Shown piece after piece: positions 1-6,316 of a stretch of 26,316 nt of DNA. The notes below the pieces were generated by a model. It saw nothing but the letters and a program-made list of their open reading frames with translations, ran no database searches and was not told where the DNA came from. A program made the translations under genes and the position numbers. Position 1 is the stretch's first letter; the number at the start of each line of letters is the position of its first letter. Source of the DNA: JAGLQA01 sp023135565 (GTDB taxonomy: Bacteria; Acidobacteriota; Aminicenantia; UBA2199); contig DAOWCY010000095.1 in NCBI GenBank assembly GCA_030639305.1, positions 1-26,316 on the forward strand, written 5' to 3'.

Positions 1-115
1 GAGGGGAGGAGAGTAATCATGCATGGCATACGCATACTTAGGCACATAAAGGGAAACCTGGAAACAGGGTTAAGGCGGAGCCTAAACAAGACTACTCATC
101 CTCCTACTCGACATC
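1..115. other. left-edge stretch, no gene identified
   Basis: I see no convincing gene, RNA or known repeat here. On the minus strand a reading frame opens at about position 48 and runs off the left edge for roughly 16 codons. It has no Shine-Dalgarno site, so it is not called. A plus-strand frame starting at 19 is only open because it runs into the GC-rich repeat that follows. Confidence 0.3.
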
Positions 116-142
116 AAACTTTTTCAAAAGTTTGGCCCCCGG

Positions 143-152
143 CAGGGCCGCC
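143..152. repeat. 10-bp target-site duplication, left copy
   Basis: CAGGGCCGCC at 143-152 recurs exactly at 274-283, directly flanking the inverted-end element between them. Intact repeat copies contain this decamer only once. Confidence 0.75.
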
Positions 153-273
153 CAATGCTGTTGCTTTAAGGAGAAAAGATGCCTCCGGTGGCTCTCCGAG
201 GGCCAGGGGGGAGGCTCCCCTAACCCCCATTATTGCTTCGCAAAACACACCAAGCCTTAAGGCAACAGTATTG
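153..273. mobile_element. 121-bp MITE-like element with 19-bp inverted ends
   Basis: The ends 153-171 and 255-273 are inverted repeats matching at 17 of 19 positions (left end CAATGCTGTTGCTTTAAGG). The interior is about 83 bp, has no coding capacity, and includes a GC-rich hairpin around 201-220. Flanking 10-bp direct repeats and the empty site in other copies of the host repeat show that it arrived by insertion. With no transposase it must be non-autonomous. The family and the mobilising enzyme are unknown. Confidence 0.72.
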
Positions 274-283
274 CAGGGCCGCC
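274..283. repeat. 10-bp target-site duplication, right copy
   Basis: This is the second copy of CAGGGCCGCC, immediately right of the element's inverted end. It is the partner of 143-152. Confidence 0.75.
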
Positions 284-304
284 GGAGGCAAAGATTGATT
301 TAAT

Positions 305-430
305 TTCATTCGTTTCCGGGCGGAAGACAAAAATTGGCCTGTCCCCTCCTAAATTTCTCCTAAATTTTTTAAGGTTTGGTTTTGGCTGCGGCCAACAACT
401 GCGATAGGCGCTCTGTGACTAAATACGGCC
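305..430. other. non-coding gap with small repeats downstream of the kinase gene
   Basis: The stretch holds a short palindrome near 316-327 (TTCC-GGGC-GGAA), a directly repeated CTCCTAAATTT around 346-366, and a 5-bp stem TTGGC/GCCAA near 384-397. On the minus strand the kinase transcript would pass through these, but no stem is followed by a clear U-run, so no terminator is called. The string GGGGACAGGCC resembles short interspersed motifs seen in other genomes. I cannot name the family. Confidence 0.35.
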
Positions 431-985
431 CTACAGCAGTTCTAAGAGCGCCGTTTTTAAATCGGTTAGGTCCTTATTATTGGTAATAGTGACATCGGCC
501 ATGCCCATACACTTTCCTACCTGCTGGCCGCCTTCCGGTTCACCGATGCCCCACTCCCTATCGAGACGCTTCTTTAATTCGGCTTCGTCCGCCAGGTCCG
601 TCCCTCTGCCGCGGCTTTTCATACGGTTGAGAAGGACCTCTATGTGAGCATCGACGCCTAACAGGAAAAAGGAGTCGATTTTTCTTAATTCCTCCACTTC
701 GGAGGGATTGCGGATTCCGTCTATAACCCATTTCTCCCGGACGGAAGCGGTTATCTTTTCCCTGACCAGCCGGCCCAACACACCGGCACCGCCGGATTCG
801 CGCAGGCTGTTGCCTACGTCCATCATTTCGGCACGGTTGATTTCTTTGCCCCGGCGAGCCACTTCCTCGCGGACAATATCGGAAAGAGAAATATATCTAT
901 AACCTTTTTCTTTTAAGAATTCGGCTGCTTCGCCTTTCCCGCAGCCCATGCGCCCGGTAAGGCCGATACATTTTTTTTTAATCAT
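431..985 (-). CDS. P-loop (deoxy)nucleotide monophosphate kinase-like protein
   Basis: This small kinase (184 residues from the ATG at 985) has a Walker A loop GRMGCGKG at residues 11-18 and the segment VIDGIRNPSEVEEL at about residues 87-100. That segment is characteristic of the dephospho-CoA kinase / UPF0200 / phage dNMP kinase branch of P-loop kinases. It should transfer a phosphate from ATP to a nucleotide or a similar small substrate in the cytoplasm; the substrate is not determined. The in-frame GTG-less extension upstream is only six codons and lies in a repeat. The ATG at 985 is preferred because GGAGG sits 4 nt upstream, and that GGAGG belongs to repeat copy R2. A run of nine A follows the second codon. 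The gene is downstream of the dCMP deaminase gene across an 89-bp gap, which suggests a shared role in deoxynucleotide metabolism. Confidence 0.75.
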   Translation of the reverse strand: MIKKKCIGLTGRMGCGKGEAAEFLKEKGYRYISLSDIVREEVARRGKEINRAEMMDVGNSLRESGGAGVLGRLVREKITASVREKWVIDGIRNPSEVEELRKIDSFFLLGVDAHIEVLLNRMKSRGRGTDLADEAELKKRLDREWGIGEPEGGQQVGKCMGMADVTITNNKDLTDLKTALLELL

Positions 986-988
986 GAT

Positions 989-1065
989 GCCTCCGGCAGC
1001 CAAAAACCTTTTTGAAAAAAGGTTTCTGGACTTCCAAAAACTTTTGATGAGCCGCTTCGCGGCAA
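989..1065 (+). repeat. composite hairpin repeat, copy R2
   Basis: This 77-bp copy fills the gap between the deaminase and kinase genes. It has the GCCTCCGGC edge (989), an A/T hairpin at 1004-1025 with arms AAACCTTTT/AAAAGGTTT, a second A/T-rich block, and the GCCGC-TTC-GCGGC hairpin at 1051-1063. It aligns along its whole length with the copy found inside the GT4 gene at 21836-21912. Confidence 0.85.
990..994 (-). promoter_or_regulatory. repeat-derived ribosome-binding site of the kinase gene
   Basis: On the minus strand this reads GGAGG, 4 nt before the ATG at 985. The five bases are the edge of the GCCTCCGGC module of repeat R2. Other strong sites in the window use the same 4-nt spacing (for example GGAGG before 21158 and AGGAG before 15619). 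Confidence 0.65.
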
Positions 1066-1074
1066 TTTTATACC

Positions 1075-1596
1075 TTATTCCCCATATTTATACTTATCCT
1101 CGATGATGTCGTGCTGCTGCCAATCCTCGATCCAATCTTCCACGTCGAAAACAATATATCCTTTTTCGCTTTTTTCTTTTCTTACAGAAGATATCACCCT
1201 GACAAGACCGGCATTGATAATCATTTTTTTACAAATAAAACAGGGGAAGGCATCGAGCATTTCACCGCCGGGCCTCTCTTCGCCATAGACGTACATGGCG
1301 CCGCCTAACAAACTGACGCCGCTCCTGGCCGCATTGATAATGGCGTTCTGTTCGGCATGAACGGAACGGCACAATTCATACTGCGTGCCTGAAGGGATGT
1401 TTAATTTTTGCCGGAGGCAGAATCCGTGCTCCAGGGAACTTTTGGTTTTACGCGGCGATCCTACATAACCGGCGGCTATTATTTGATCTTCTTTTAAGAT
1501 GATAGCCCCGATGGACACTTTTAAACAGGTAGAACGGGTGGATACCACTTTGGCGATATCGAGATAATATTTGTTTTTTTCCAGTCTTTTTATCAT
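1075..1596 (-). CDS. dCMP deaminase family protein
   Basis: This is a cytidine/deoxycytidylate deaminase fold protein of 173 residues. The zinc and catalytic signature is intact: His80-Ala-Glu82 in SVHAEQNAI, and Cys119-x-x-Cys122 in PCFICKKMIINAG. The insert GYVGSPRK...EHGF...IPSGTQYELCR before HAE is typical of the dCMP deaminase (ComEB-like) branch. The expected reaction is dCMP to dUMP, feeding dTTP synthesis; the substrate is inferred from family resemblance. The start at 1596 is the first Met before a conserved-looking N-terminus but has no obvious Shine-Dalgarno site. A TTGAAT / 17 bp / TAATAT promoter-like pair lies immediately upstream and would give an almost leaderless message. The next gene downstream is a nucleotide kinase. 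This pair looks unrelated to the glycan genes. Confidence 0.85.
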   Translation of the reverse strand: MIKRLEKNKYYLDIAKVVSTRSTCLKVSIGAIILKEDQIIAAGYVGSPRKTKSSLEHGFCLRQKLNIPSGTQYELCRSVHAEQNAIINAARSGVSLLGGAMYVYGEERPGGEMLDAFPCFICKKMIINAGLVRVISSVRKEKSEKGYIVFDVEDWIEDWQQHDIIEDKYKYGE

Positions 1597-1655
1597 GGTT
1601 AATATTACAACTTTATTTCATAGAATTCAACCCCGCAAGCAGCTTTCAACGACTT

Positions 1656-1806
1656 GCCTCCGGCGGCCAAAAACCCTTTTGAAAAAGGGTTTCCGGACTT
1701 CCCAAAACTTCTAATAAACCGTATGCTTAGGGTTAATTATAAACGATCCCAGCGGGTTGTTCTTCCCTGCCGCGAAGCGGCTCAGAGGCTGGGTGCGCCG
1801 CACCCC
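1656..1806 (+). repeat. composite hairpin repeat, copy R3
   Basis: The copy starts with GCCTCCGGCGGC, followed by an A/T hairpin at 1671-1692 with arms AAACCCTTTT/AAAAGGGTTT. It then has a divergent middle, the hairpin GCCGC-GAA-GCGGC at 1769-1781, and the hairpin GGGTGC-GCC-GCACCC at 1791-1805. It occupies the gap between the deaminase gene and the sulfotransferase gene to its right. Confidence 0.8.
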
Positions 1807-1831
1807 TCCCTACGCAGCAAAAAAATTATAG

Positions 1832-2785
1832 CTACTTCGCACTGTCTACATAATTGGCAAAGTTGTATTTCTTCATCAAATCTTGCAGCCCGGCTTCGAT
1901 TTTCCCGGCATCCTCTAAAGAGAGATGATCCTGCCACTTTCTTTCGGTCTTTTTTACAATGTCGGCGGATAAATGAGGGTCGGGTTTCCATTTGAACTTC
2001 TCATGCTCCGCCACCACTAAGGCATCTTCACTGTAAGTTTCGTCTAAAAAAGCGCAAATTCGCCCCATCTCCCCTGCCGGGTTACCGACAAAATCTTCAT
2101 ATTTCACTAATGTAATCCTATTTTTAAAGCGCTTCTTATAAAAATCAAATAGCCGGAAGCTATTCCTGTACTCCGTCACAAAATTATGTACATTCCAATA
2201 ATTTTTATAATTTTTATCGATTTTTGCCCGTTTAATGCTGGATGTGATAATGTCTACGGGGTGGCGTACCATCCAAAGGATACGGGCGTGAGGAAAAGTC
2301 CATAGGATTTGATGCACATGACGGTAGTGGTGGGGAGTCTTTTCCACTATCCGTTCTACCCGGCGGCACTGCCGGGCATAAGAAAAAAATGTTTTTATAA
2401 TTTCGCTTTTGGCGCTGCGATTCCACCTAATCCGGGTTAAATTATTCCAGGCGGTGGAAAACAAACGGCGCAGAGGATTGCCGGAGGGGGGGGCGGCGAT
2501 CCGGTAATGCTTGTTCCTGCGGCCCTGCAGGGTATCGGTATAGGTCTTAACCGATTGCAAAAACTTATCGTAAGAATCCTTTTCCCCGGGCAGGTAACCC
2601 AATAGACCTGGGTAATATAGGTCAGGCCCGCTAAAGGAGACATTATCCCTGAAAATAGCAGTTTCCCATAGGTTAAATTTTCCCATACGGAAATTGGGTA
2701 ATTTCTGGATGGTGCGGTACACGATACTGGTGCCGGTACGCGGTATTCCTACGATAAACACATGGTCGTTTTTATTAGGTGTCAT
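1832..2785 (-). CDS. sulfotransferase, tandem copy B
   Basis: This is a PAPS-dependent sulfotransferase-fold protein of 317 residues. The 5'-phosphosulfate loop is IPRTGTS at residues 14-20. The 3'-phosphate site is RHPVDIITSS, with Arg174 and Ser182/183. A conserved-looking VEKTPHHYRHV segment lies near residue 147. It should transfer sulfate from PAPS to a sugar hydroxyl of the glycan made by this locus; the acceptor is unknown. It is about four-fifths identical by eye to the copy at 4146-5093, and the main divergence is in residues 84-130. The ATG is preceded by GGAG with an 8-nt all-A spacer. About 35 bp upstream of it resemble the 3' end of the GT4 gene that precedes copy A, so the duplicated unit included that sequence. 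Confidence 0.85.
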   Translation of the reverse strand: MTPNKNDHVFIVGIPRTGTSIVYRTIQKLPNFRMGKFNLWETAIFRDNVSFSGPDLYYPGLLGYLPGEKDSYDKFLQSVKTYTDTLQGRRNKHYRIAAPPSGNPLRRLFSTAWNNLTRIRWNRSAKSEIIKTFFSYARQCRRVERIVEKTPHHYRHVHQILWTFPHARILWMVRHPVDIITSSIKRAKIDKNYKNYWNVHNFVTEYRNSFRLFDFYKKRFKNRITLVKYEDFVGNPAGEMGRICAFLDETYSEDALVVAEHEKFKWKPDPHLSADIVKKTERKWQDHLSLEDAGKIEAGLQDLMKKYNFANYVDSAK

Positions 2786-2822
2786 TTTTTTTTCTCCACA
2801 TTAGAATCCCGGGAATTATTCG
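2786..2822 (-). repeat. duplicated tail of the GT4 gene upstream of copy B
   Basis: On the minus strand the bases before the copy B start contain GGATTCTAAxGTGGAG followed by an A run. This matches the last codons of the GT4 gene at 5090-6316 (Ile-Leu-x-Trp-Arg-Lys-Lys). Here the reading frame is not part of any gene, so it is a non-functional remnant carried along with the duplication. Confidence 0.55.
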
Positions 2823-2900
2823 CCCCGGCAGCGATATTCATATCCTGCCGGTCTTCGCCTGTAAAGATGCTTCAGCTTTAAGAAAATTCTTCTTATTCGT

Positions 2901-3015
2901 TTAGTTATAGTCATGGTAAATATGAATCGGAGCCGTTTTTTGCAGTAGATCCTGCGGTTGGTCTTCTATTTTGCGGGCATCCGCGATAGACAAGAAATCC
3001 TGCCTTTTTTTTTAG
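2901..3015 (-). pseudogene. C-terminal remnant of a third sulfotransferase copy
   Basis: The minus strand between about 3015 and the TAA at 2901-2903 translates to RQDFLSIADARKIEDQPQDL and onward to a stop. This lines up with the last 35 residues of the two intact copies (for example KWPEHLSLEDAEKIEAALQDL). A stop codon at a run of nine A immediately precedes it, and nothing upstream continues the fold. It is a degraded third member of the tandem family. Confidence 0.65.
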
Positions 3016-3172
3016 TCCCGATAGTCCTCCTATTTTATCCACAGACGGCTGCAAGCGCCTGTTTATAATTTTTTTTACTCGAATTTTGGTTTAATTTATT
3101 AATACTCCCCTCATCGGCTGGGGGCGCCGCCCCAAAAAAACCAGGTGTAAATTTGTTCCGGGAACGAACTTT
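3016..3172. other. AT-rich gap with a partial hairpin repeat
   Basis: No gene is visible. The only recognisable element is a GC hairpin at 3119-3133 (GGGGC-GCC-GCCCC), which resembles the GGGTGC-GCC-GCACCC module of repeat R3 with paired changes in both arms. Confidence 0.4.
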
Positions 3173-4138
3173 TCATTTACTCCCGGTCCATTTTGTTAAA
3201 AAACTTTCAATCTCCCTGGGACTGTAAAAATGTTTCATAAATTTAGATGAATATATTGCTTTGCAGAAATCATAATCGAAAGTAATATTATTCATAACAT
3301 ACTTATAAGTATCGTAATAAAATTTTTGTTTTGCCTGGTTCCTATCCAATAATTTCAAATTGTCTTTCTCTATGAATTTAGAAATAGCACTATTGAAACA
3401 TTGGTTCAATTTCTCAAGTTTAATAATAAGTATACTTATATTATTATAGTTTATTATGGTATAACCTTCCTCCCGGTCAAAAGGGAAGTCGTATACATCG
3501 ATCCCCAATACTGCTTTAAATTCCTTATCAAACCATTTCAGGACATAGTCCTTCGGAGGAGTTAATAGTTCAGTTATCTCATTTTTCAAAACTTCCAGGG
3601 TTTTTTCTCTTAAGATATCCCCTTCCTTATTCATTAATTCAGGGTGCTTGTGAAATGAAAAAAAGAAATCGGAAATTTGTCTCATTACCGGGTCCCTAAC
3701 AAGGGTAATGATTTTCCAGGGAATCTTATTAAAATTCTTATCGACCTTTTCTCTTAATAATTTGTAATTCTCTAACTGTCTAATAATGAATTTAATATAG
3801 AGATGGTTGTAAACCTTCTGCCGATCAGTTAAATTATTATTTGTTGAATTAATCAGCATTAGTTTTTTATTTTCTTTAATCTTCATTTCGATCCCATCGT
3901 ATCTCAATTGGTGAATGTGATAAACAGGGTTTGGTATGCCACTATTTTTCAGCGAAGCATTTATACTTGTTGATCCTACTTTTCCCATCTGGTATATCAA
4001 AATGGGGGGCCTATCTTTCTCTATAACTATTTCCGGGGGGGAGTTAAACAGCCAGGGAGTCTTTTCTCTATGTTCTTTTTCTAAGGGCTTGTAATTTTTT
4101 GATTTCTCAATTTTATTTTTTTTTCTAAAGAATTTCAT
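3173..4138 (-). CDS. NKWYS-type putative sulfotransferase / capsule synthesis protein
   Basis: This 321-residue protein has a P-loop-like sulfotransferase start, YQMGKVGSTSI at residues 49-59, and a second motif LVRDPVMRQISDFF at 147-159 (Arg148, Ser156). Its end, FMKHFYSPREIESFLTKW, is typical of the Pfam family of putative capsular polysaccharide synthesis proteins (NKWYS, PF10364), which is related to sulfotransferases. The likely role is modification of a surface glycan, with PAPS as the inferred donor. The gene follows copy A after 7 bp, with GAGG about 10 nt before its ATG. Its base composition is clearly more AT-rich than the flanking sulfotransferase copies, and it is rich in Asn, Ile and Lys. 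This suggests separate acquisition into a duplicated array. Confidence 0.7.
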   Translation of the reverse strand: MKFFRKKNKIEKSKNYKPLEKEHREKTPWLFNSPPEIVIEKDRPPILIYQMGKVGSTSINASLKNSGIPNPVYHIHQLRYDGIEMKIKENKKLMLINSTNNNLTDRQKVYNHLYIKFIIRQLENYKLLREKVDKNFNKIPWKIITLVRDPVMRQISDFFFSFHKHPELMNKEGDILREKTLEVLKNEITELLTPPKDYVLKWFDKEFKAVLGIDVYDFPFDREEGYTIINYNNISILIIKLEKLNQCFNSAISKFIEKDNLKLLDRNQAKQKFYYDTYKYVMNNITFDYDFCKAIYSSKFMKHFYSPREIESFLTKWTGSK

Positions 4139-4145
4139 GGTAACA

Positions 4146-5093
4146 TTACCTCATGGAATAAAAATCGAAGCCGTATTTTTTCATCAAATCTTGCAGTGCG
4201 GCTTCGATTTTTTCGGCATCCTCTAAAGAGAGATGTTCCGGCCACTTCTTTTCAGTCTGTTTTACGATGTCGGCGGATAGATGGGGGTCTGGTTTCCAGT
4301 TGAACTTCTCATGCTCCTCGACCACTAAGGCGTCTTCGCTGTAAGTTTCGCCTAAAAAGTCGCAAATTCGACCCATCTCCCCAGCCGGATTACCGACAAA
4401 ATCTTCATATTTCACTAATAAAATTTTATTTTCAAAGCGCTTCGTATAGTAATCAAATAGCCGGAAGCTATTCTTGAACTCCATTATAAAACCAGGCAAA
4501 TCCCAATAATTTTTATAATTTTTGTCGATTTTTGCCCGCTTAATGCTGGAAGTGATAATGTCCACGGGGTGGCGCATCATCCAAACGATACGGGCGTGTG
4601 GGAAAGTCCACAGGATTTGATGCACATGGCGGTAGTGGTGGGGAGTCTTTTCCACTATCCGTTCTACCCTGCGGCAATGCCGGGCATGGGAAAAAAACAC
4701 TTTTATAATCTTGTTTTTGGCGCTGCGCTTCCATTTGTGCCGGGTTAAGGTATTCCTGGCGGCGGTGAGCAAGCGGCGCGGGTGATTGCCGGGGGGGGGC
4801 ACAGTGATCCCATAACTCTCGTCCCCGCTGTCCTGTAAACGGCCGGTATAAGTCTTAACCGATTGCAAAAACTTATCGTAATAATCCTTTTCTCCGAGCA
4901 GGTAACCCAATAGACCGGGGTAATATAGGTCAGGTGCGGTGAAGGACACATTATCCCTGAAAATAGCTGTTTCCCATAGGTTAATCTTTTCCATGCGGAA
5001 ATTGGGTAATTTCTGGATGGTGCGGTACACGATACTGGTGCCGGTGCGGGGTATCCCCACGATAAACACATGGTCATCTTTGTTAAATGTCAT
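4146..5093 (-). CDS. sulfotransferase, tandem copy A
   Basis: This 315-residue sulfotransferase has the same motifs as its copy at 1832-2785: IPRTGTS near the N-terminus, RHPVDIITSS for the 3'-phosphate, and the block VEKTPHHYRHVHQILWTFPH. It presumably sulfates the same type of acceptor with altered site or efficiency. The variable block (about residues 84-130) is the place to look for a specificity change. I place the start at the ATG at 5093, not the in-frame GTG at 5105. The ATG overlaps the TGA of the preceding GT4 gene as ATGA, and GGAG lies 6 nt upstream. This means translational coupling to the glycosyltransferase. The spacer between GGAG and ATG is all A and two bases shorter than in copy B. 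Confidence 0.85.
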   Translation of the reverse strand: MTFNKDDHVFIVGIPRTGTSIVYRTIQKLPNFRMEKINLWETAIFRDNVSFTAPDLYYPGLLGYLLGEKDYYDKFLQSVKTYTGRLQDSGDESYGITVPPPGNHPRRLLTAARNTLTRHKWKRSAKNKIIKVFFSHARHCRRVERIVEKTPHHYRHVHQILWTFPHARIVWMMRHPVDIITSSIKRAKIDKNYKNYWDLPGFIMEFKNSFRLFDYYTKRFENKILLVKYEDFVGNPAGEMGRICDFLGETYSEDALVVEEHEKFNWKPDPHLSADIVKQTEKKWPEHLSLEDAEKIEAALQDLMKKYGFDFYSMR

Positions 5094-6316
5094 TTTTTTC
5101 TCCACTTTAGAATCCTGGAAAGCCTTCGCACTGCCCGCCTTAAAAGGCTGCCTCTTTTTAGATTTCTTTTAAAAGAGCGGCCGGTTTCATACATTTTTTT
5201 GAAATAAAAGAAATAAGGGGAAGGCTTAAAGGTTTTACGGGCTTTTTCAAAAGTTTCCAGGTGTTTTTCTGCTGTTTTTTGGATCGAGAAGTTTTCTACC
5301 TGTTTTTTCCCTTTAACAATAAGCGTGTCTCTTAGCTTTTCGTCTTGCCATAATAGGGCAATTTTTGCCGCTGTATCCGCCGGGTCCAGGGGATCGAAGA
5401 GCAGGGCGGCAGCGCCGGCCACCTCGGGTATACTGGAGCTGTCGGAACAGACCACCGGGCAGCCGGCTGTCATGGCTTCTACTAAGGGCATGCCGAATCC
5501 TTCGAAAAGCGAAGGAAAACAAAGCATTTTTGCCCGGGCATAAAGGTGTTTCATGTCTTCCCGGTTAAGATACCCGGTAACCTTGACCCGGTCTTCCAGG
5601 CCGTACCGGGATATGTTCTGCTGCAGGGGATAACCGTTGGGGACGTCGAAGCCGGTTAACAGGCAGTTCACTTTTAGGCGGTGCTGTTCTTTTAAGATGA
5701 GCAGGGCTTTCAGCAGGTTGTGGTGATTTTTATGAGGCCAGCGGTTTGCGGGATAAAAAATAAAATTATCCGGCAGTCGGATTCCCGGTTCCGGGGACCG
5801 CGGGGGAGCGGAAAAACAGGGATCGGCAGCCAGGTAAGCCACATCTATCTTATTCCTGCTTGCCGGGTGGTACTGCACGATAGACTCTTTTGAAAAATGG
5901 GAAATGGTGATTACGCGCCCGGCGATCCTTATGGATGTGTCGCGATATATTTCCCGGTTACGGAGGGCTTCTTTTGTAAAAAATTGGGGATAATATTTAT
6001 CCTGCATATCCACGATGGTTACAACGGCGGGGACGGGTATGGGACGCGGCCATAGGGCGCCGAAAGGACAAAAATAGAGGTCTATTTTGTTGAAATAGCG
6101 GCTAATTTCCCCCTGGTTTTCCTGCAGTTTTATGCCATCTTCTTTCCACTTTTCGCTGCCCAGAAGTTCCATTTCTTCAACATTATCGTCAAAATAGAAA
6201 AAAATATACCGGTTTTTGCGGTCATGCTCCAACAGCCATGTAAAAAGACGGTGGAAATACTGCCGCAGACCGCCGATTTCTTTTTTTAACAAAAAACAGT
6301 TAACCCCGATACGCAT
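5090..6316 (-). CDS. GT4-family glycosyltransferase
   Basis: This is a GT-B fold retaining glycosyltransferase of 408 residues. The N-terminal domain begins MRIGVNCFLL. The acceptor/linker strand VITISHFSKESIVQY is near residue 135. The donor-binding C-terminal domain opens with FIFYPANRWPHKNHHNLL (185-202), and the EX7E signature is FEGFGMPLVEAM (Glu272, Glu280). It most resembles the mannosyltransferase-like (MtfB-type) GT4 enzymes; the donor sugar is not determined. Length is normal for the family. The C-terminus is a very basic helix (RRAVRRLSRILKWRKK) that could touch the membrane. Its ATG directly follows the TAG of the gene before it, with GGGAG as ribosome site, and its TGA overlaps the next ATG. 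Confidence 0.88.
   Translation of the reverse strand: MRIGVNCFLLKKEIGGLRQYFHRLFTWLLEHDRKNRYIFFYFDDNVEEMELLGSEKWKEDGIKLQENQGEISRYFNKIDLYFCPFGALWPRPIPVPAVVTIVDMQDKYYPQFFTKEALRNREIYRDTSIRIAGRVITISHFSKESIVQYHPASRNKIDVAYLAADPCFSAPPRSPEPGIRLPDNFIFYPANRWPHKNHHNLLKALLILKEQHRLKVNCLLTGFDVPNGYPLQQNISRYGLEDRVKVTGYLNREDMKHLYARAKMLCFPSLFEGFGMPLVEAMTAGCPVVCSDSSSIPEVAGAAALLFDPLDPADTAAKIALLWQDEKLRDTLIVKGKKQVENFSIQKTAEKHLETFEKARKTFKPSPYFFYFKKMYETGRSFKRNLKRGSLLRRAVRRLSRILKWRKK

Larger units (their letters stand above)
116..292 (-). repeat. composite hairpin repeat, copy R1, interrupted
   Basis: This is a minus-oriented copy of the repeat family that recurs across the window. It has the A/T hairpin AAACTTTTTCAAAAGTTT at 116-133, then the GC module that reads GCCTCCGGCGGC on the minus strand and ends at about 290. 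The GC module is split by a 121-bp element at 153-273. Once that insert and one target duplication are removed, the module matches the intact copies near 15681-15704 and 26178-26203 (opposite orientation). Confidence 0.8.

Noticed and set aside
1..115. Structured RNA or riboswitch at the left edge
   Set aside because: I found no tRNA, known riboswitch core or long stable pairing, and no downstream gene in the right orientation.
19..303. Plus-strand open frame of 94 codons at the left edge
   Set aside because: It lies over the repeat and the MITE-like insert, has no recognisable protein motif, and is open only because the region is GC-rich and low in stops.
5094..5105. GTG at 5105 as start of sulfotransferase copy A
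   Set aside because: That GTG is part of the ribosome site (GTGGAG) of the ATG at 5093, and copy B aligns from the ATG.
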